Shown: one piece after another, positions 17,657-26,298 of the stretch
How the letters are laid out: each line of letters starts with the position of its first letter
Numbering within the stretch: position 1 is the stretch's first letter
Assembly (NCBI GenBank): GCA_050741255.1
Contig: JBOIEQ010000007.1
Location: forward strand, 1 to 56,470
DNA length: 56,470 bases
From: CAZXNF01 sp050741255
GTDB taxonomy: Bacteria; Pseudomonadota; Gammaproteobacteria; Burkholderiales; SG8-41
Reading direction: 5' to 3'
The notes under the pieces: model-generated
Database searches by the model: none
Seen by the model: only the letters and a program-made list of their open reading frames with translations
Told to the model about the DNA's origin: nothing
Program-made: the position numbers and the translations under genes

Positions 17657-19128
17657 CCGCAGCGACACCCGTGAACCAGATCGTCATCCTCTCCGATGAG
17701 CACAACAAGCGCGTGCTCGGCTGCTATGGGCACCCGATGATCCGGACGCCCAACTTCGACAAACTCGCGGCGCGCGGCACGCGCTTCACCTCCGCGTACA
17801 CCAACTGTCCGATCTGCGTGCCGGCACGCGCGGCCTTCGCCACCGGGCGCTACGTGAACCAGATCCGTTACTGGGACAACGCCATCGCGTACGACGGCAC
17901 GCCCGCCGCATGGGGCCACCGCCTGATGGACAAGGGCCACCGCGTGACCTCCATTGGCAAGCTGCATTACGTGGACTCCGACCCGAAGCGCAACGGCTTC
18001 GACGAGGAAATCCTGCCGATGCACCTGGTCAAGGGCCAGGGCGACCTGCTGGGCCTCATCCGCGACGAGTTGCCCGTGCGCCCGGGTTCCAAGAACCTGG
18101 GCCCGGAGGCCGGGCGCGGCGAGTCCGAATACACGAAGTACGACCGCGACATCGCGGCCTCCACCGTGCAGTGGCTGAAGAACGAGGCTCCCAAGTACAA
18201 AGCGAAGCCCTGGATGATCTACGTCGGCTTCGTGGCACCGCACTTCCCGCTGATTGCGCCCGAACAGTTCTACGATCTGTACCCGGAGAAAGACGTGCCG
18301 TGGCCGCTGATGTACGCCAAGCACGAGCGCCCGCAGCATCCCTTCACTGATGCGATGCGCAAGTGCCTGTGTTACGACGACCACTTCGACGAGCCCATGG
18401 TGCGCCGCGCGATCACCGCCTATTTCGGGCTGGTGTCTTTCCTCGACGACAACGTCGGCCAGATCCTGAAGGCGCTGGAAGACACCGGTCTCGCGGGAAA
18501 CACCCGCATCGTCTATTCCTCCGATCACGGCGACAACCTCGGCACCCGCGGGATGTGGGGCAAGTCCACGATGTACGAGGAATCCGCCGGCATTCCGATG
18601 ATCGCCGCCGGGCCCGGCATCCCGCAGGGCAAAGTCTGCGACACGCCCGTCACGCTGGCAGACGCCTTCCCGACCATCGTGCAGTCGGTGGGGCTGCCTG
18701 CCGATCCGCGCGACGCGGATCTCCCTGGCGTATCGCTCACGGACATTGCGAACGGCGCCACGCCCCGGCGCACGATCCTGTCCGAGTACCACGCCGCGGG
18801 ATCGATCACCGGTTCGTACATGATCCGCAACGGGAAGTGGAAGTTCGTCTACTACGTCGGCCAGCCGCCCATGCTGTTCGACCTCGCCGCCGACCCGAAC
18901 GAGACGAAAGACCTCGGCCGCGACCCGGCTCACCAGGCGACCATCACCGAATGCGAAGCGAAATTGCGCACGGTGGTCGATCCGGAAAGCGCGGACGCAC
19001 TGGCCCGCGCCGACCAGGCGGCCAAGATCGCCGCCGTCGGCGGCAAGGAAGCGATCTTCAAGGCCGGCCACTTCCGCTATTCGCCGCCGCCGGGCTCGGA
19101 AGCGAAGTTCTTCGAAGGACAGCACTAG
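17653..19128 (+). CDS. Cytoplasmic formylglycine sulfatase (first copy)
   Basis: A 491-residue alkaline-phosphatase-superfamily hydrolase. Cys55 in CPICVPARAAF is the C-x-P-x-R site converted to formylglycine. The N-terminal metal motif is SDEHN (14-18) and a second metal motif is SSDHGDN. There is no signal peptide, so the substrate must be taken up first. Family members cleave sulfate esters, though some are phosphonate monoester hydrolases. It is coupled to the RraA-like gene and followed by a Bug receptor; a paralogous sulfatase-Bug pair follows. No formylglycine-generating enzyme is in the window. Confidence 0.9.
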   Translation: MTAATPVNQIVILSDEHNKRVLGCYGHPMIRTPNFDKLAARGTRFTSAYTNCPICVPARAAFATGRYVNQIRYWDNAIAYDGTPAAWGHRLMDKGHRVTSIGKLHYVDSDPKRNGFDEEILPMHLVKGQGDLLGLIRDELPVRPGSKNLGPEAGRGESEYTKYDRDIAASTVQWLKNEAPKYKAKPWMIYVGFVAPHFPLIAPEQFYDLYPEKDVPWPLMYAKHERPQHPFTDAMRKCLCYDDHFDEPMVRRAITAYFGLVSFLDDNVGQILKALEDTGLAGNTRIVYSSDHGDNLGTRGMWGKSTMYEESAGIPMIAAGPGIPQGKVCDTPVTLADAFPTIVQSVGLPADPRDADLPGVSLTDIANGATPRRTILSEYHAAGSITGSYMIRNGKWKFVYYVGQPPMLFDLAADPNETKDLGRDPAHQATITECEAKLRTVVDPESADALARADQAAKIAAVGGKEAIFKAGHFRYSPPPGSEAKFFEGQH

Positions 19129-19155
19129 CCGCCAACCGGCGGGAGGAGGATGCGC

Positions 19156-20124
19156 GTGAACGCCTTACGAACATGGATAGCGTTGCTCTGCACGCTGATG
19201 GCGGCAAGTGCGGCCTGGGGTGCCGACCGCTATCCGGACCGCCCGATCCGCTTCCTGGTCCCCAGCCCGGCAGGCGGCTCGCCGGACATCCTTGCGCGCA
19301 TCGTGAGCAATCGCCTGGCCGAGCAGCTGAACCAGCAGGTCGTGGTCGACAACCGCGGCGGCGCCAGTGGCGTCATCGGCATCGAAATCGCGAAGAACGC
19401 GCCGCCCGACGGCTACACCATCGTGCTGGCAACGACGACCCTGTTCGCGTCACTGCCCGCCCTCAAGCCCAGCCTGCCGTTCGACCCGGATCGCGACTTC
19501 GCACCCCTGACGCGCATCGCCTGGGTCGCGAACGTGATGACGGTCAACGCCGGACTCGGCGCGAATTCCGTCGCCGACGTGGTGAAGATCGCCAAGGCGA
19601 AGCCGGGCAGCATCAACTACGGTTCCGCCGGTAACGGCACGCCAGCGCATCTCGCGGGCGCCATGCTCAACGTGCTGGCCGGCATCCAGACCACGCATGT
19701 GCCCTACAAGGGCGCGGCGCTGGCGCTGAACGACCTGATCGCCGGCCAGTTGCAGATGCTGATCACCTCACCGCTGGTGGCGATGCCGCACGCGAAAGGC
19801 GGACGCATCAAGGTGCTCGCCACGACGGGCACGAAACCCGATCCGCTCATTCCCGATCTGCCGACGGTGGCGCAGACCGTGCCCGGCTACGACATCACGC
19901 AATGGTGGGGCGTGGTGATGCCCGTCAAGACGCCGGCGGCACTCCAGAAAAAACTGCACGCCGAGATCGTCAGGGCCCTGCAACAACCGGAGGTGCGTGA
20001 ACTGCTGGCCAAACAGGGCGCCACCGCCAACCCCGAATCACCCGCCGAATTCGCCGCGCTGATGAAGGCGGAGCGCGCACGCATCGCCGACATCGGCAAG
20101 AAAGCCAACATCGTCCTCGACTGA
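19156..20124 (+). CDS. Bug/TctC-family solute receptor
   Basis: A 322-residue periplasmic receptor with a signal peptide (about 1-21) and the motifs YPDRPIRFLVPSPAGGSPD, QQVVVDNRGGA and PPDGYTI. AGGAGG (19144-19149) abuts an ATG at 19150 with no spacing, but lies 6 bases from the GTG at 19156, which is therefore preferred. Its nearest relative in the window is the receptor at 21601: both share YDITQWWG near the ligand-binding cleft, unlike the receptors at 632 and 30514. It probably binds the substrate, or a relative, of the adjoining sulfatases. Confidence 0.92.
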   Translation: MNALRTWIALLCTLMAASAAWGADRYPDRPIRFLVPSPAGGSPDILARIVSNRLAEQLNQQVVVDNRGGASGVIGIEIAKNAPPDGYTIVLATTTLFASLPALKPSLPFDPDRDFAPLTRIAWVANVMTVNAGLGANSVADVVKIAKAKPGSINYGSAGNGTPAHLAGAMLNVLAGIQTTHVPYKGAALALNDLIAGQLQMLITSPLVAMPHAKGGRIKVLATTGTKPDPLIPDLPTVAQTVPGYDITQWWGVVMPVKTPAALQKKLHAEIVRALQQPEVRELLAKQGATANPESPAEFAALMKAERARIADIGKKANIVLD

Positions 20125-20134
20125 GGTAGCCGCC

Positions 20135-21625
20135 ATGACCGCCCCCGCCAACCTGCTGTGCATCGTGTCCGACAACCACAACCGTCAGGTGACCGGCTGC
20201 TACGGCCATCCCTTCGTGCAGACGCCGACGATCGACAAGCTGGCCGCCCGCGGCACGCGCTTCGCCAATAGCTACGCGCAGAGCACGCTGTGCGTGCCCT
20301 CACGCGCGAGCTTCGCCACCGGCCGCTACGTCCACGACAACGGCTGCTGGGACAACGCGATCGCCTACGACGGCAAGCTGCCGAGCTGGATGCGCCGGCT
20401 GCGCGACGCGGGCAGCGAGGTCACCTCCATCGGCAAGCTCCATTACCGGGCGGAAGGCGAGGATCACGGCTTCACCGAGGAACTGCTGCCCTTGCACCTG
20501 CACGACGGCAAGGGTGCGATCAAGAACCTGCTGCGCGGCTACGACGCCGAGCTGCCGTGCACCGACGGCGCGCGCTGGAAGCTCTACGCCGAACGCTCCG
20601 GCGCCGGCACGACGCACTATCAGGATTACGACCGCAAGATCACCGCGCAGACCATCGACTGGCTGCGCGGGCACCGCAAGGCCGGCGACAAGCCGTGGGC
20701 GCTTTACGTCGGCTACATCAGCCCGCATCCGCCCTTCAGCGTGCCGCAGCGCCTGCTCGATCTCTACCCGCTCGACCGCATGCCGCTGCCGGTGCGCCAC
20801 CGGCCGGGCGACCGCCCCGAGCATCCCGCGATGCGGCACCTGCGCGACATCGACGGCTGGCTCGACATGACCGACGAGGCGATGCTCCGGCGCGTGGCCG
20901 CCGCCTACTTCGGGCTCATCACGCATCTCGACGAGCAGGTCGGCGCGGTCATCAAGGAGGCCGAAGCGCTCGGCCTGCTGGACAACACGCGCGTTGTCTA
21001 CACCAGCGACCACGGCGACCTGTTCGGCTGGCAGGGCATCTTCGGCAAGAAAAACCTCTATGAAGGCTCCGTCGGCGTGCCGCTCGTGATGGCGGGCCCC
21101 GGCGTGCCGGCGGGCCGCGTGGCGCAGCAACTCGCCTCGCACGTCGATCTGTACCCGACCTTCGTCGAAGGCGCCGGACTCGCGGCCGCGGCGGACGACC
21201 GCGCGCTGCCCGGCCGCTCGCTGTTTCCCGCGCTCGCGGGCCAGGAAGACCCCGCGCGCCCGGTATTCGCGGAATTTCACGCGCAGGGCTCCAAGTCCGG
21301 CGCATTCATGCTGCGCGAACGCGACCTCAAGCTCGTCTATCACGTCGGCATGCCGCCGCAGTTGTTCGATCTCGCCGCCGATCCCGACGAAGTGCACGAC
21401 CTCGTCGAGGAAGGCCGCGCCGGTGACCGGGTGGCGGCATTGGAGAAGAAGCTCCGCGCGGTCTGCGATCCCGAGGCGGTGGACGCCCGTGCGAAGGCCG
21501 ATCAGCGCCAGGCCGCCGAATTCTGGGGCGGGCCCGAGAAGCTGCGTGGCGAAGTCAGCATCGTCTTCACGCCGCCGCCGGGCGTATCGAAGGAAGACGC
21601 GTGGCGCATTCCTTCCGCTGCGTGA
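20135..21625 (+). CDS. Cytoplasmic formylglycine sulfatase (second copy)
   Basis: A 496-residue paralogue of the sulfatase at 17653. The formylglycine precursor is Cys53 in STLCVPSRASF; the N-terminal metal motif is SDNHN (12-16), with Asn where the first copy has Glu. A second metal motif is TSDHGDLFG. It has no signal peptide. It overlaps the next receptor gene by 25 bases. The two sulfatases are clearly related but have diverged, suggesting different ester substrates. Confidence 0.9.
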   Translation: MTAPANLLCIVSDNHNRQVTGCYGHPFVQTPTIDKLAARGTRFANSYAQSTLCVPSRASFATGRYVHDNGCWDNAIAYDGKLPSWMRRLRDAGSEVTSIGKLHYRAEGEDHGFTEELLPLHLHDGKGAIKNLLRGYDAELPCTDGARWKLYAERSGAGTTHYQDYDRKITAQTIDWLRGHRKAGDKPWALYVGYISPHPPFSVPQRLLDLYPLDRMPLPVRHRPGDRPEHPAMRHLRDIDGWLDMTDEAMLRRVAAAYFGLITHLDEQVGAVIKEAEALGLLDNTRVVYTSDHGDLFGWQGIFGKKNLYEGSVGVPLVMAGPGVPAGRVAQQLASHVDLYPTFVEGAGLAAAADDRALPGRSLFPALAGQEDPARPVFAEFHAQGSKSGAFMLRERDLKLVYHVGMPPQLFDLAADPDEVHDLVEEGRAGDRVAALEKKLRAVCDPEAVDARAKADQRQAAEFWGGPEKLRGEVSIVFTPPPGVSKEDAWRIPSAA

Positions 21626-22596
21626 CGCGCACGCTGGCGCTCGCTGCCAGCCTGGCCGCGGCGGCGGCCGGCGCTGCCGATCCTTCGGCGGGCTCAGGAC
21701 AGGGCTATCCGACGCGGCCGATCCGCTGCATCGTCAACGCCTCGCCCGGCGGCGCGCCGGACGTCATCGCGCGCGCGCTCGGCATCAAGCTCGCGGCGAG
21801 CCTCGGCCAGCAGATCGTCGTCGACCTGCGCTCCAGCGCGGGCGGGTTGGTGGCGGGCGAATTGGTGGCCACCGCGCCGCCGGACGGCTACACCGTCATG
21901 CTGGCGGGCGCGGCGATTTTTGGCGTGCTGCCCGCGGTCCGTACCCGGCTGCCGTTCGATCCGTTCAAGGATTTCGCGCCGGTCACGCTCGTCGCGGAAT
22001 CGCCAAACGTGGTGGCGGTGACGCCCGGCATTCCCGTGAAGACGGTGGCCGAACTGGTGCAGTACGCAAAAGCAACGCCGCTGCTGTTCGCTTCGTCCGG
22101 CGCGCTCACCCCGGCGCATCTCGGCGGCGAACTCCTGAACGCGCTCGCCGGGTTGAAAATGACCCACGTGTCGTACAAGGGCGCGGCGCCCGCACTCACC
22201 GACCTGATGGCCGGCCAGGTGCAGGTCTTCGTCACCGCGCCCATCTCCGCCATGCCGCACGTGCCCTCGGGACGCGTCCGCGTCATCGCCACCACCGGCG
22301 TGAAACGCAATCCGGCGTGGCCCGACCTGCCCACCGTCGCTGAAACGCTCCCGGGATACGACATTACGCAGTGGTGGGGCCTGGTCGTGCCGGCGAAAAC
22401 CCCGGCGGCCATCCAGAAACGCCTGCACGAAGCCACCGTCGAGGCCCTGCGCGCGCCGGAGCTGCGCGAACGCTTCGCCGCGCAGGGCGCCACTACCGTC
22501 GGCAGCACGCCGCAGGAACTCGCGGCTTTCATCCGCGCGGAGTTCGTGCGCACGACCCGCATCGTCAAGCAGGCCGGCATCCCCCGCGAAGAATAG
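21601..22596 (+). CDS. Bug/TctC-family solute receptor
   Basis: A 331-residue receptor using a GTG start inside the end of the second sulfatase (25-base overlap, different frame). The signal peptide spans about 1-26. It is followed by an extra DPSAGSGQG stretch absent from the other three receptors here, then YPTRPIRCIVNASPGGAPD, QQIVVDLRSSA and PPDGYTV. YDITQWWG links it to the receptor at 19156. The extra stretch is encoded by a short GC-rich repeat (21681-21703). The ligand is unknown, probably related to the sulfatase substrates. Confidence 0.92.
   Translation: MAHSFRCVTRTLALAASLAAAAAGAADPSAGSGQGYPTRPIRCIVNASPGGAPDVIARALGIKLAASLGQQIVVDLRSSAGGLVAGELVATAPPDGYTVMLAGAAIFGVLPAVRTRLPFDPFKDFAPVTLVAESPNVVAVTPGIPVKTVAELVQYAKATPLLFASSGALTPAHLGGELLNALAGLKMTHVSYKGAAPALTDLMAGQVQVFVTAPISAMPHVPSGRVRVIATTGVKRNPAWPDLPTVAETLPGYDITQWWGLVVPAKTPAAIQKRLHEATVEALRAPELRERFAAQGATTVGSTPQELAAFIRAEFVRTTRIVKQAGIPREE
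21681..21703 (+). repeat. Short dispersed repeat inserted in coding sequence
   Basis: The 23 bases around CTTCGGCGGGCTCAGGAC resemble a dispersed repeat widespread in betaproteobacterial genomes (recalled form CCTTCGACAGGCTCAGG). Here it is in frame just after the signal peptide of a Bug receptor and encodes PSAGSGQ, which the paralogues lack. No other copy was seen in the window. The identification is from memory of that repeat class. Confidence 0.5.
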
Positions 22597-22609
22597 GACA
22601 GGAAACGAC

Positions 22610-23338
22610 ATGACACGCTCCACCGCGCTCGTCACCGGCGGCACCACCGGCATCGGCAAGGCCATCTGCGACGCGCTGCTCAAGCAAGGCTACCGCGTGG
22701 TGGTGGTCGCGCGGCATGCGCCGAAGCGTCCGCGCAAGGGCGTCACCTGCTATACCGCCGACCTCGCCGACACCGCGGCCGCGCGCGCCATCGGGCGCGA
22801 GATCGCGAGGCGGCACACGATCACGCACTTCGTCCACAACTCCGGCGTGAGCCTCGGCGCCAGCCTCGCCGATTCGCGGGCCGGCGATTACGACTACTCC
22901 TACCGCCTGCATGTGGACGCCGCCGTCGCTCTCGCGCAGGCCATCGTGCCGGGCATGAAGCAGCGGCGCTTCGGCCGCATCGTGCTGATGTCCTCGCGCG
23001 CGGCGCTGGGGCGACCCGACCGCGGCGCCTATTCCTCGACCAAGGCAGCCATGATGGCGCTCGCTCGCGTGTGGGCGCTCGAATTCGGCGCCCACGGCGT
23101 GACGGTCAACGCCGTCGCGCCGGGGCCGATCGCGACGAAGATGTTTCTGGGCAAAAACCCCGCCGGCAGCCCGATCCGCCGCAAGCTCGAGGCCTCGATC
23201 CTCGTCGGCCGCATCGGCACCCCCGCCGAAGTCGCGCACGCAGTCGCCTTCCTGCTCGCACGCGAGAGCGGGTTCATCACCGGCCAGACGCTGTTCGTCT
23301 GCGGCGGCATGAGCGTCGGCGCCGGCTCGCTGCTGTAA
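22610..23338 (+). CDS. SDR-family oxidoreductase
   Basis: A 242-residue short-chain dehydrogenase. The nucleotide motif is TGGTTGIG (9-16), the structural motif HNSGVS replaces NNAG, the catalytic Ser lies in LMSSRAALG, and YSSTK supplies the Tyr and Lys. NAVAPGPI follows. It is the last gene of the sulfatase/Bug cluster, 13 bases after the second receptor. It probably oxidises the alcohol released by desulfation. Its cofactor preference is not clear. Confidence 0.92.
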   Translation: MTRSTALVTGGTTGIGKAICDALLKQGYRVVVVARHAPKRPRKGVTCYTADLADTAAARAIGREIARRHTITHFVHNSGVSLGASLADSRAGDYDYSYRLHVDAAVALAQAIVPGMKQRRFGRIVLMSSRAALGRPDRGAYSSTKAAMMALARVWALEFGAHGVTVNAVAPGPIATKMFLGKNPAGSPIRRKLEASILVGRIGTPAEVAHAVAFLLARESGFITGQTLFVCGGMSVGAGSLL

Positions 23339-23348
23339 CGCCGCGGGA

Positions 23349-24539
23349 TCAGCCCGCGCGCCGGAAAAACAACCCCGCCGCCAGCGCCGTCACCACGGTC
23401 AGCATGCCGAAGGCCGCACGGTAGCCGCCCGTCGCCACCAGCAATGAAAAAGCGAGCGGCACCACCACCACGCCCGTATAGGTGAACATCAGCGACGCTC
23501 CCGTGGCGAGCGCCACCTTGCCCGGCGGCGCGTGGCGGGAAATCTCCGCGATGAACACGCCGTTCCAGCCGATGGCGCTGGCGCCGAACACCGCGCCTAG
23601 CACGAGCACGAACCCGAACGGCCAACCATCCGTCACCACCCCCAGTAGGCCGGTTGAGACCGCCATCACCGTTCCCAGCACGCCCAGCATCCGGCGCGGG
23701 TTGCCGGTGAAATCGGCGATCGCACCCCAGCACACGCGGCCGATGATGCCGACCGTCATCGCGGTCGCCAGCACCGCGCCGGCCGCCACCACCGAGTAGC
23801 CAATCTGCTCGTGCAGGTACGCCACCATGAACATGGACAGGCAGATCTGCACGCCGGCATAACCGAAGGACGCGAGCGCGAGCTCCGCCAGGCGCGGGTG
23901 ACTGAAGGTGACGGCGAGAAAATCGCGCAGGCCCGGACGCTGCACGGCCGGCGCCGCCCGCGCGCCGGCGTCGTAGGCGGCCCGCAGCGGCTGCATGGCG
24001 ACCGCCGCCACGATGCACACCACGCCGATGATGACCGTCGCGGCCTGCCAGCCCACCGCCAGCGCGAGCGTCGGCACGATGGCGCCCGCCAGCGCGCCGC
24101 CGATCGGCACACCGGTCTGGCGGATGGACATGATGAGATTGCGGATGCGTTCCGGCGTGCGTTCAGCGAGCAGCGCGGCGCTCGACGGCGTCGAGGGTCC
24201 GTAGCCAACGCCGATCAGCAGCGCGGCAAACACCCCGACCCAGGCGTACGGCACGGCGCACAGCGCGCCGCCGATGCCCGCCGCCAGCAGGCAGAACTGG
24301 CTGACGCGCAAGCCGCCTTGCCGCGCGACGAAGCCGCCGCCGATCGGCGCCGAAAAGGCCGACATGCCGTAGGTCAGCGCGGTGAATACGCCGATCGCCG
24401 TGGCCGCCACGCCCGCGTCCTGGTAGGCCAGCGGAATCAGCACGCCCATCGCATAGACGACCAGCGACACGAGCGACTGCACCATCAGGGTCAGCGCCAG
24501 CGTGCCGAGCGGAACGCCGCGCGAGTCGGGGGACGTCAC
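23349..24539 (-). CDS. MFS transporter
   Basis: A 396-residue major facilitator with about 12 hydrophobic segments in two halves. The loop 2-3 region (GGGFVARQGGLRVSQF) corresponds to the MFS A motif. It converges on the SDR gene with only 10 bases between stops. It resembles monocarboxylate/aromatic-acid MFS carriers and could import or export a compound handled by the neighbouring sulfatase cluster. The substrate is unknown. Confidence 0.88.
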   Translation of the reverse strand: MTSPDSRGVPLGTLALTLMVQSLVSLVVYAMGVLIPLAYQDAGVAATAIGVFTALTYGMSAFSAPIGGGFVARQGGLRVSQFCLLAAGIGGALCAVPYAWVGVFAALLIGVGYGPSTPSSAALLAERTPERIRNLIMSIRQTGVPIGGALAGAIVPTLALAVGWQAATVIIGVVCIVAAVAMQPLRAAYDAGARAAPAVQRPGLRDFLAVTFSHPRLAELALASFGYAGVQICLSMFMVAYLHEQIGYSVVAAGAVLATAMTVGIIGRVCWGAIADFTGNPRRMLGVLGTVMAVSTGLLGVVTDGWPFGFVLVLGAVFGASAIGWNGVFIAEISRHAPPGKVALATGASLMFTYTGVVVVPLAFSLLVATGGYRAAFGMLTVVTALAAGLFFRRAG

Positions 24540-24625
24540 GCGGTGACGCCGTGGAATTTTTCGCGCGTTTTCAAGGTGTTCCTATTCTAACTTCCCGCCG
24601 CTGGCCGCGACGCCCGCATCGGCAT

Positions 24626-24647
24626 AAGCTATATATCCATATAGCTT
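24626..24647. promoter_or_regulatory. Perfect dyad operator before Y-family polymerase
   Basis: AAGCTATAT (24626-24634) and ATATAGCTT (24639-24647) are perfect inverted repeats around a 4-base centre, ending 16 bases before the ATG at 24664. The dyad overlaps TATA-like -10 sequences. It is not the enterobacterial LexA box (CTGT-N8-ACAG). It may be the operator of a LexA variant or of another repressor, or a target for the MFS gene that diverges here. Confidence 0.6.
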
Positions 24648-24663
24648 CTGTCCTCCGTCCGCC

Positions 24664-25947
24664 ATGCCGCTGCGCGCCCTCTACGTCGACTTCAATGCCT
24701 ACTTCGCCTCCTGCGAGCAGCACGACCGGCCGGAACTGCGCGGGCGCCCGGTCGGCGTCGTGCCCATGCTGGCCGACACCACCTGCTGCATCGCCGCCAG
24801 CTATCCGGCCAAGGCGTTCGGCGTGAAGACCGGCACCATGGCGGCGGAGGCGAAGCGCCTGTGCCCGGAAATCGTGCTGGTGGAAGCGCGGCCCGCGCGC
24901 TACGTCGAGCTCCACCACCAGCTCGTCGCCGCCGTGGACACCTGCGTGCCGGTCGAGCGCGTGAACTCCATCGACGAGATGAACTGCTCGCTCTCCGGCA
25001 GCCACCAGCAGCGCGCGGTGGCTGCGGGTCTCGCCAGGAAAATCAAGCGCGCCATCGCCCGCACCGTCAGTGAACACCTGCGCTGCTCGATCGGCATCGC
25101 GCCCAACGAATTCCTCGCCAAGACCGCTTGCGACATGCAGAAGCCCGACGGACTGACCGTCATCGAGGCGCACGACCTGCCGCACAAGCTGCACACCCTC
25201 GAACTGCGCGACCTGTGCGGCATCGGCGCGAACATGGAACAGCGGCTGCTGGCCGGCGGCATCCGCACCGTCGCGCACCTCTGCGCGGCGGACGTCCACA
25301 CCCTGCGCACCATCTGGGGCGGCGTGGAAGGCGAGCGCTTCCACGCCCGCTTGCGCGGCGAACTGACGCCCCGCCCGCCGACGCAGCGCGCCAGCATCGG
25401 CCACTCGCACGTGCTCGCGCCCAGCCTGCGCACGCACGACCGCGCGGCCGCCGTGCTGCACCGGCTCACGCAGAAGGCGGCGATGCGGCTGCGCGATTAC
25501 GGCTACCTCGCCGGCGCGCTGAGCCTCTTCATCAAATACCGCAACGGCCAGTGTTGGGAAGCGCAGCAGCGGCTGGACCCCACCGACGCAACACGCACCT
25601 TCCTCGCCGCGATCCGCGTACTGTGGCAGGCCGGCGAGCCGTGGAAGCGGCGCACGCAGCCGGTCGCCGTCGGCGTGACGCTCGGCGGCCTCGTCGACAA
25701 GCGTTTTCGCAGCCTGTCGCTGTTCGCAGAACCCTCGCAGGAACAGCTCGATGCCGCGGTCGACGGCATCAACCTGCGCTACGGCAAGAACAGCGTGTAT
25801 TTCGGCGGCGCGCACCTCGCGCTGCACGCGGCGCCCATGCGCATCGCGTTCAACCACGTGCCCGACCTGAAAACCGAGGGCGACGAAAAGCGGCCGACGG
25901 CACGCAAGAATACTTCCCTTGAAAAGCGAGGCCCTTTTGCGACATAA
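24664..25947 (+). CDS. Y-family DNA polymerase (UmuC/DinB-like)
   Basis: A 427-residue translesion polymerase. Catalytic acids are Asp9 in YVDFNAYFASCEQ and Asp104-Glu105 in NSIDEMN. Helix-hairpin-helix-like DLCGIGANMEQRL and a little-finger domain follow. The length is near that of UmuC (about 420) and longer than DinB. No umuD is beside it and no clear beta-clamp motif is seen at the C terminus. It probably functions in damage-induced synthesis; a perfect dyad lies just upstream. It is followed by a toxin-antitoxin pair whose promoter overlaps its 3' end. Confidence 0.92.
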   Translation: MPLRALYVDFNAYFASCEQHDRPELRGRPVGVVPMLADTTCCIAASYPAKAFGVKTGTMAAEAKRLCPEIVLVEARPARYVELHHQLVAAVDTCVPVERVNSIDEMNCSLSGSHQQRAVAAGLARKIKRAIARTVSEHLRCSIGIAPNEFLAKTACDMQKPDGLTVIEAHDLPHKLHTLELRDLCGIGANMEQRLLAGGIRTVAHLCAADVHTLRTIWGGVEGERFHARLRGELTPRPPTQRASIGHSHVLAPSLRTHDRAAAVLHRLTQKAAMRLRDYGYLAGALSLFIKYRNGQCWEAQQRLDPTDATRTFLAAIRVLWQAGEPWKRRTQPVAVGVTLGGLVDKRFRSLSLFAEPSQEQLDAAVDGINLRYGKNSVYFGGAHLALHAAPMRIAFNHVPDLKTEGDEKRPTARKNTSLEKRGPFAT

Positions 25948-25968
25948 CTTACATGTTATAATTTGGCC
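25937..25968 (+). promoter_or_regulatory. Toxin-antitoxin promoter, probably leaderless
   Basis: A perfect -10 TATAAT (25957-25962) lies 6 bases before the ATG at 25969, so transcription would begin at or next to the start codon. The upstream ACTTACATGTTATAA is partly palindromic around ACATGT and could bind the antitoxin. The -35 is poor. The promoter overlaps or directly follows the stop codon of the polymerase gene (25945-25947). Confidence 0.5.
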
Positions 25969-26298
25969 ATGCCTTGGTTGATCGAGTATTTCAACGATGG
26001 CGTTCGGCGGGACATCGAGGAATGGCCCGCCGGTGTCCGTGCCAGCTTTCTTCGGCTGGCGGAACGCATGGTGGCGTACGGTCCGCACCTCGGCATGCCC
26101 CATACCCGCGCCTTTGGACAGGGTCTGTTTGAAATCCGGGCAAAGGGGCGCGAGGGCATCGGACGGGCCCTGTTTTGCCTGGTGGTCGGACACAGGATTG
26201 TGATCCTGCACGGATTCATCAAGAAGTCGACGAAGACGCCGCAGAAAGAACTGGAAACAGCCTTGCGAAGGCTCAAGGAGATCGTGGATGCGCACTGA
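25969..26298 (+). CDS. RelE/HigB-type toxin (Gp49-like family)
   Basis: A 109-residue small basic protein of the phage-derived Gp49-like/HigB family (RelE superfamily). Recognisable parts are the Leu-rich helix FLRLAERMVAYGPHLG, GLFEIRAKGREGIGRALF and HGFIKKSTKTPQKELETA. Such toxins cleave mRNA on the ribosome. It precedes and overlaps by 11 bases the XRE antitoxin gene, the HigBA order. An in-frame TTG at 25963 is possible, but ATG 25969 is preferred. Confidence 0.9.
   Translation: MPWLIEYFNDGVRRDIEEWPAGVRASFLRLAERMVAYGPHLGMPHTRAFGQGLFEIRAKGREGIGRALFCLVVGHRIVILHGFIKKSTKTPQKELETALRRLKEIVDAH

Noticed and set aside
19150..19155. ATG start for the Bug receptor at 19150 (and likewise ATG 39473 for the VOC gene)
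   Set aside because: The Shine-Dalgarno touches these codons with no spacing; the next in-frame start 6 bases on has normal spacing in both cases.
24626..24647. Enterobacterial LexA box before the polymerase
   Set aside because: The dyad lacks the CTGT-N8-ACAG pattern; kept only as an unknown operator.
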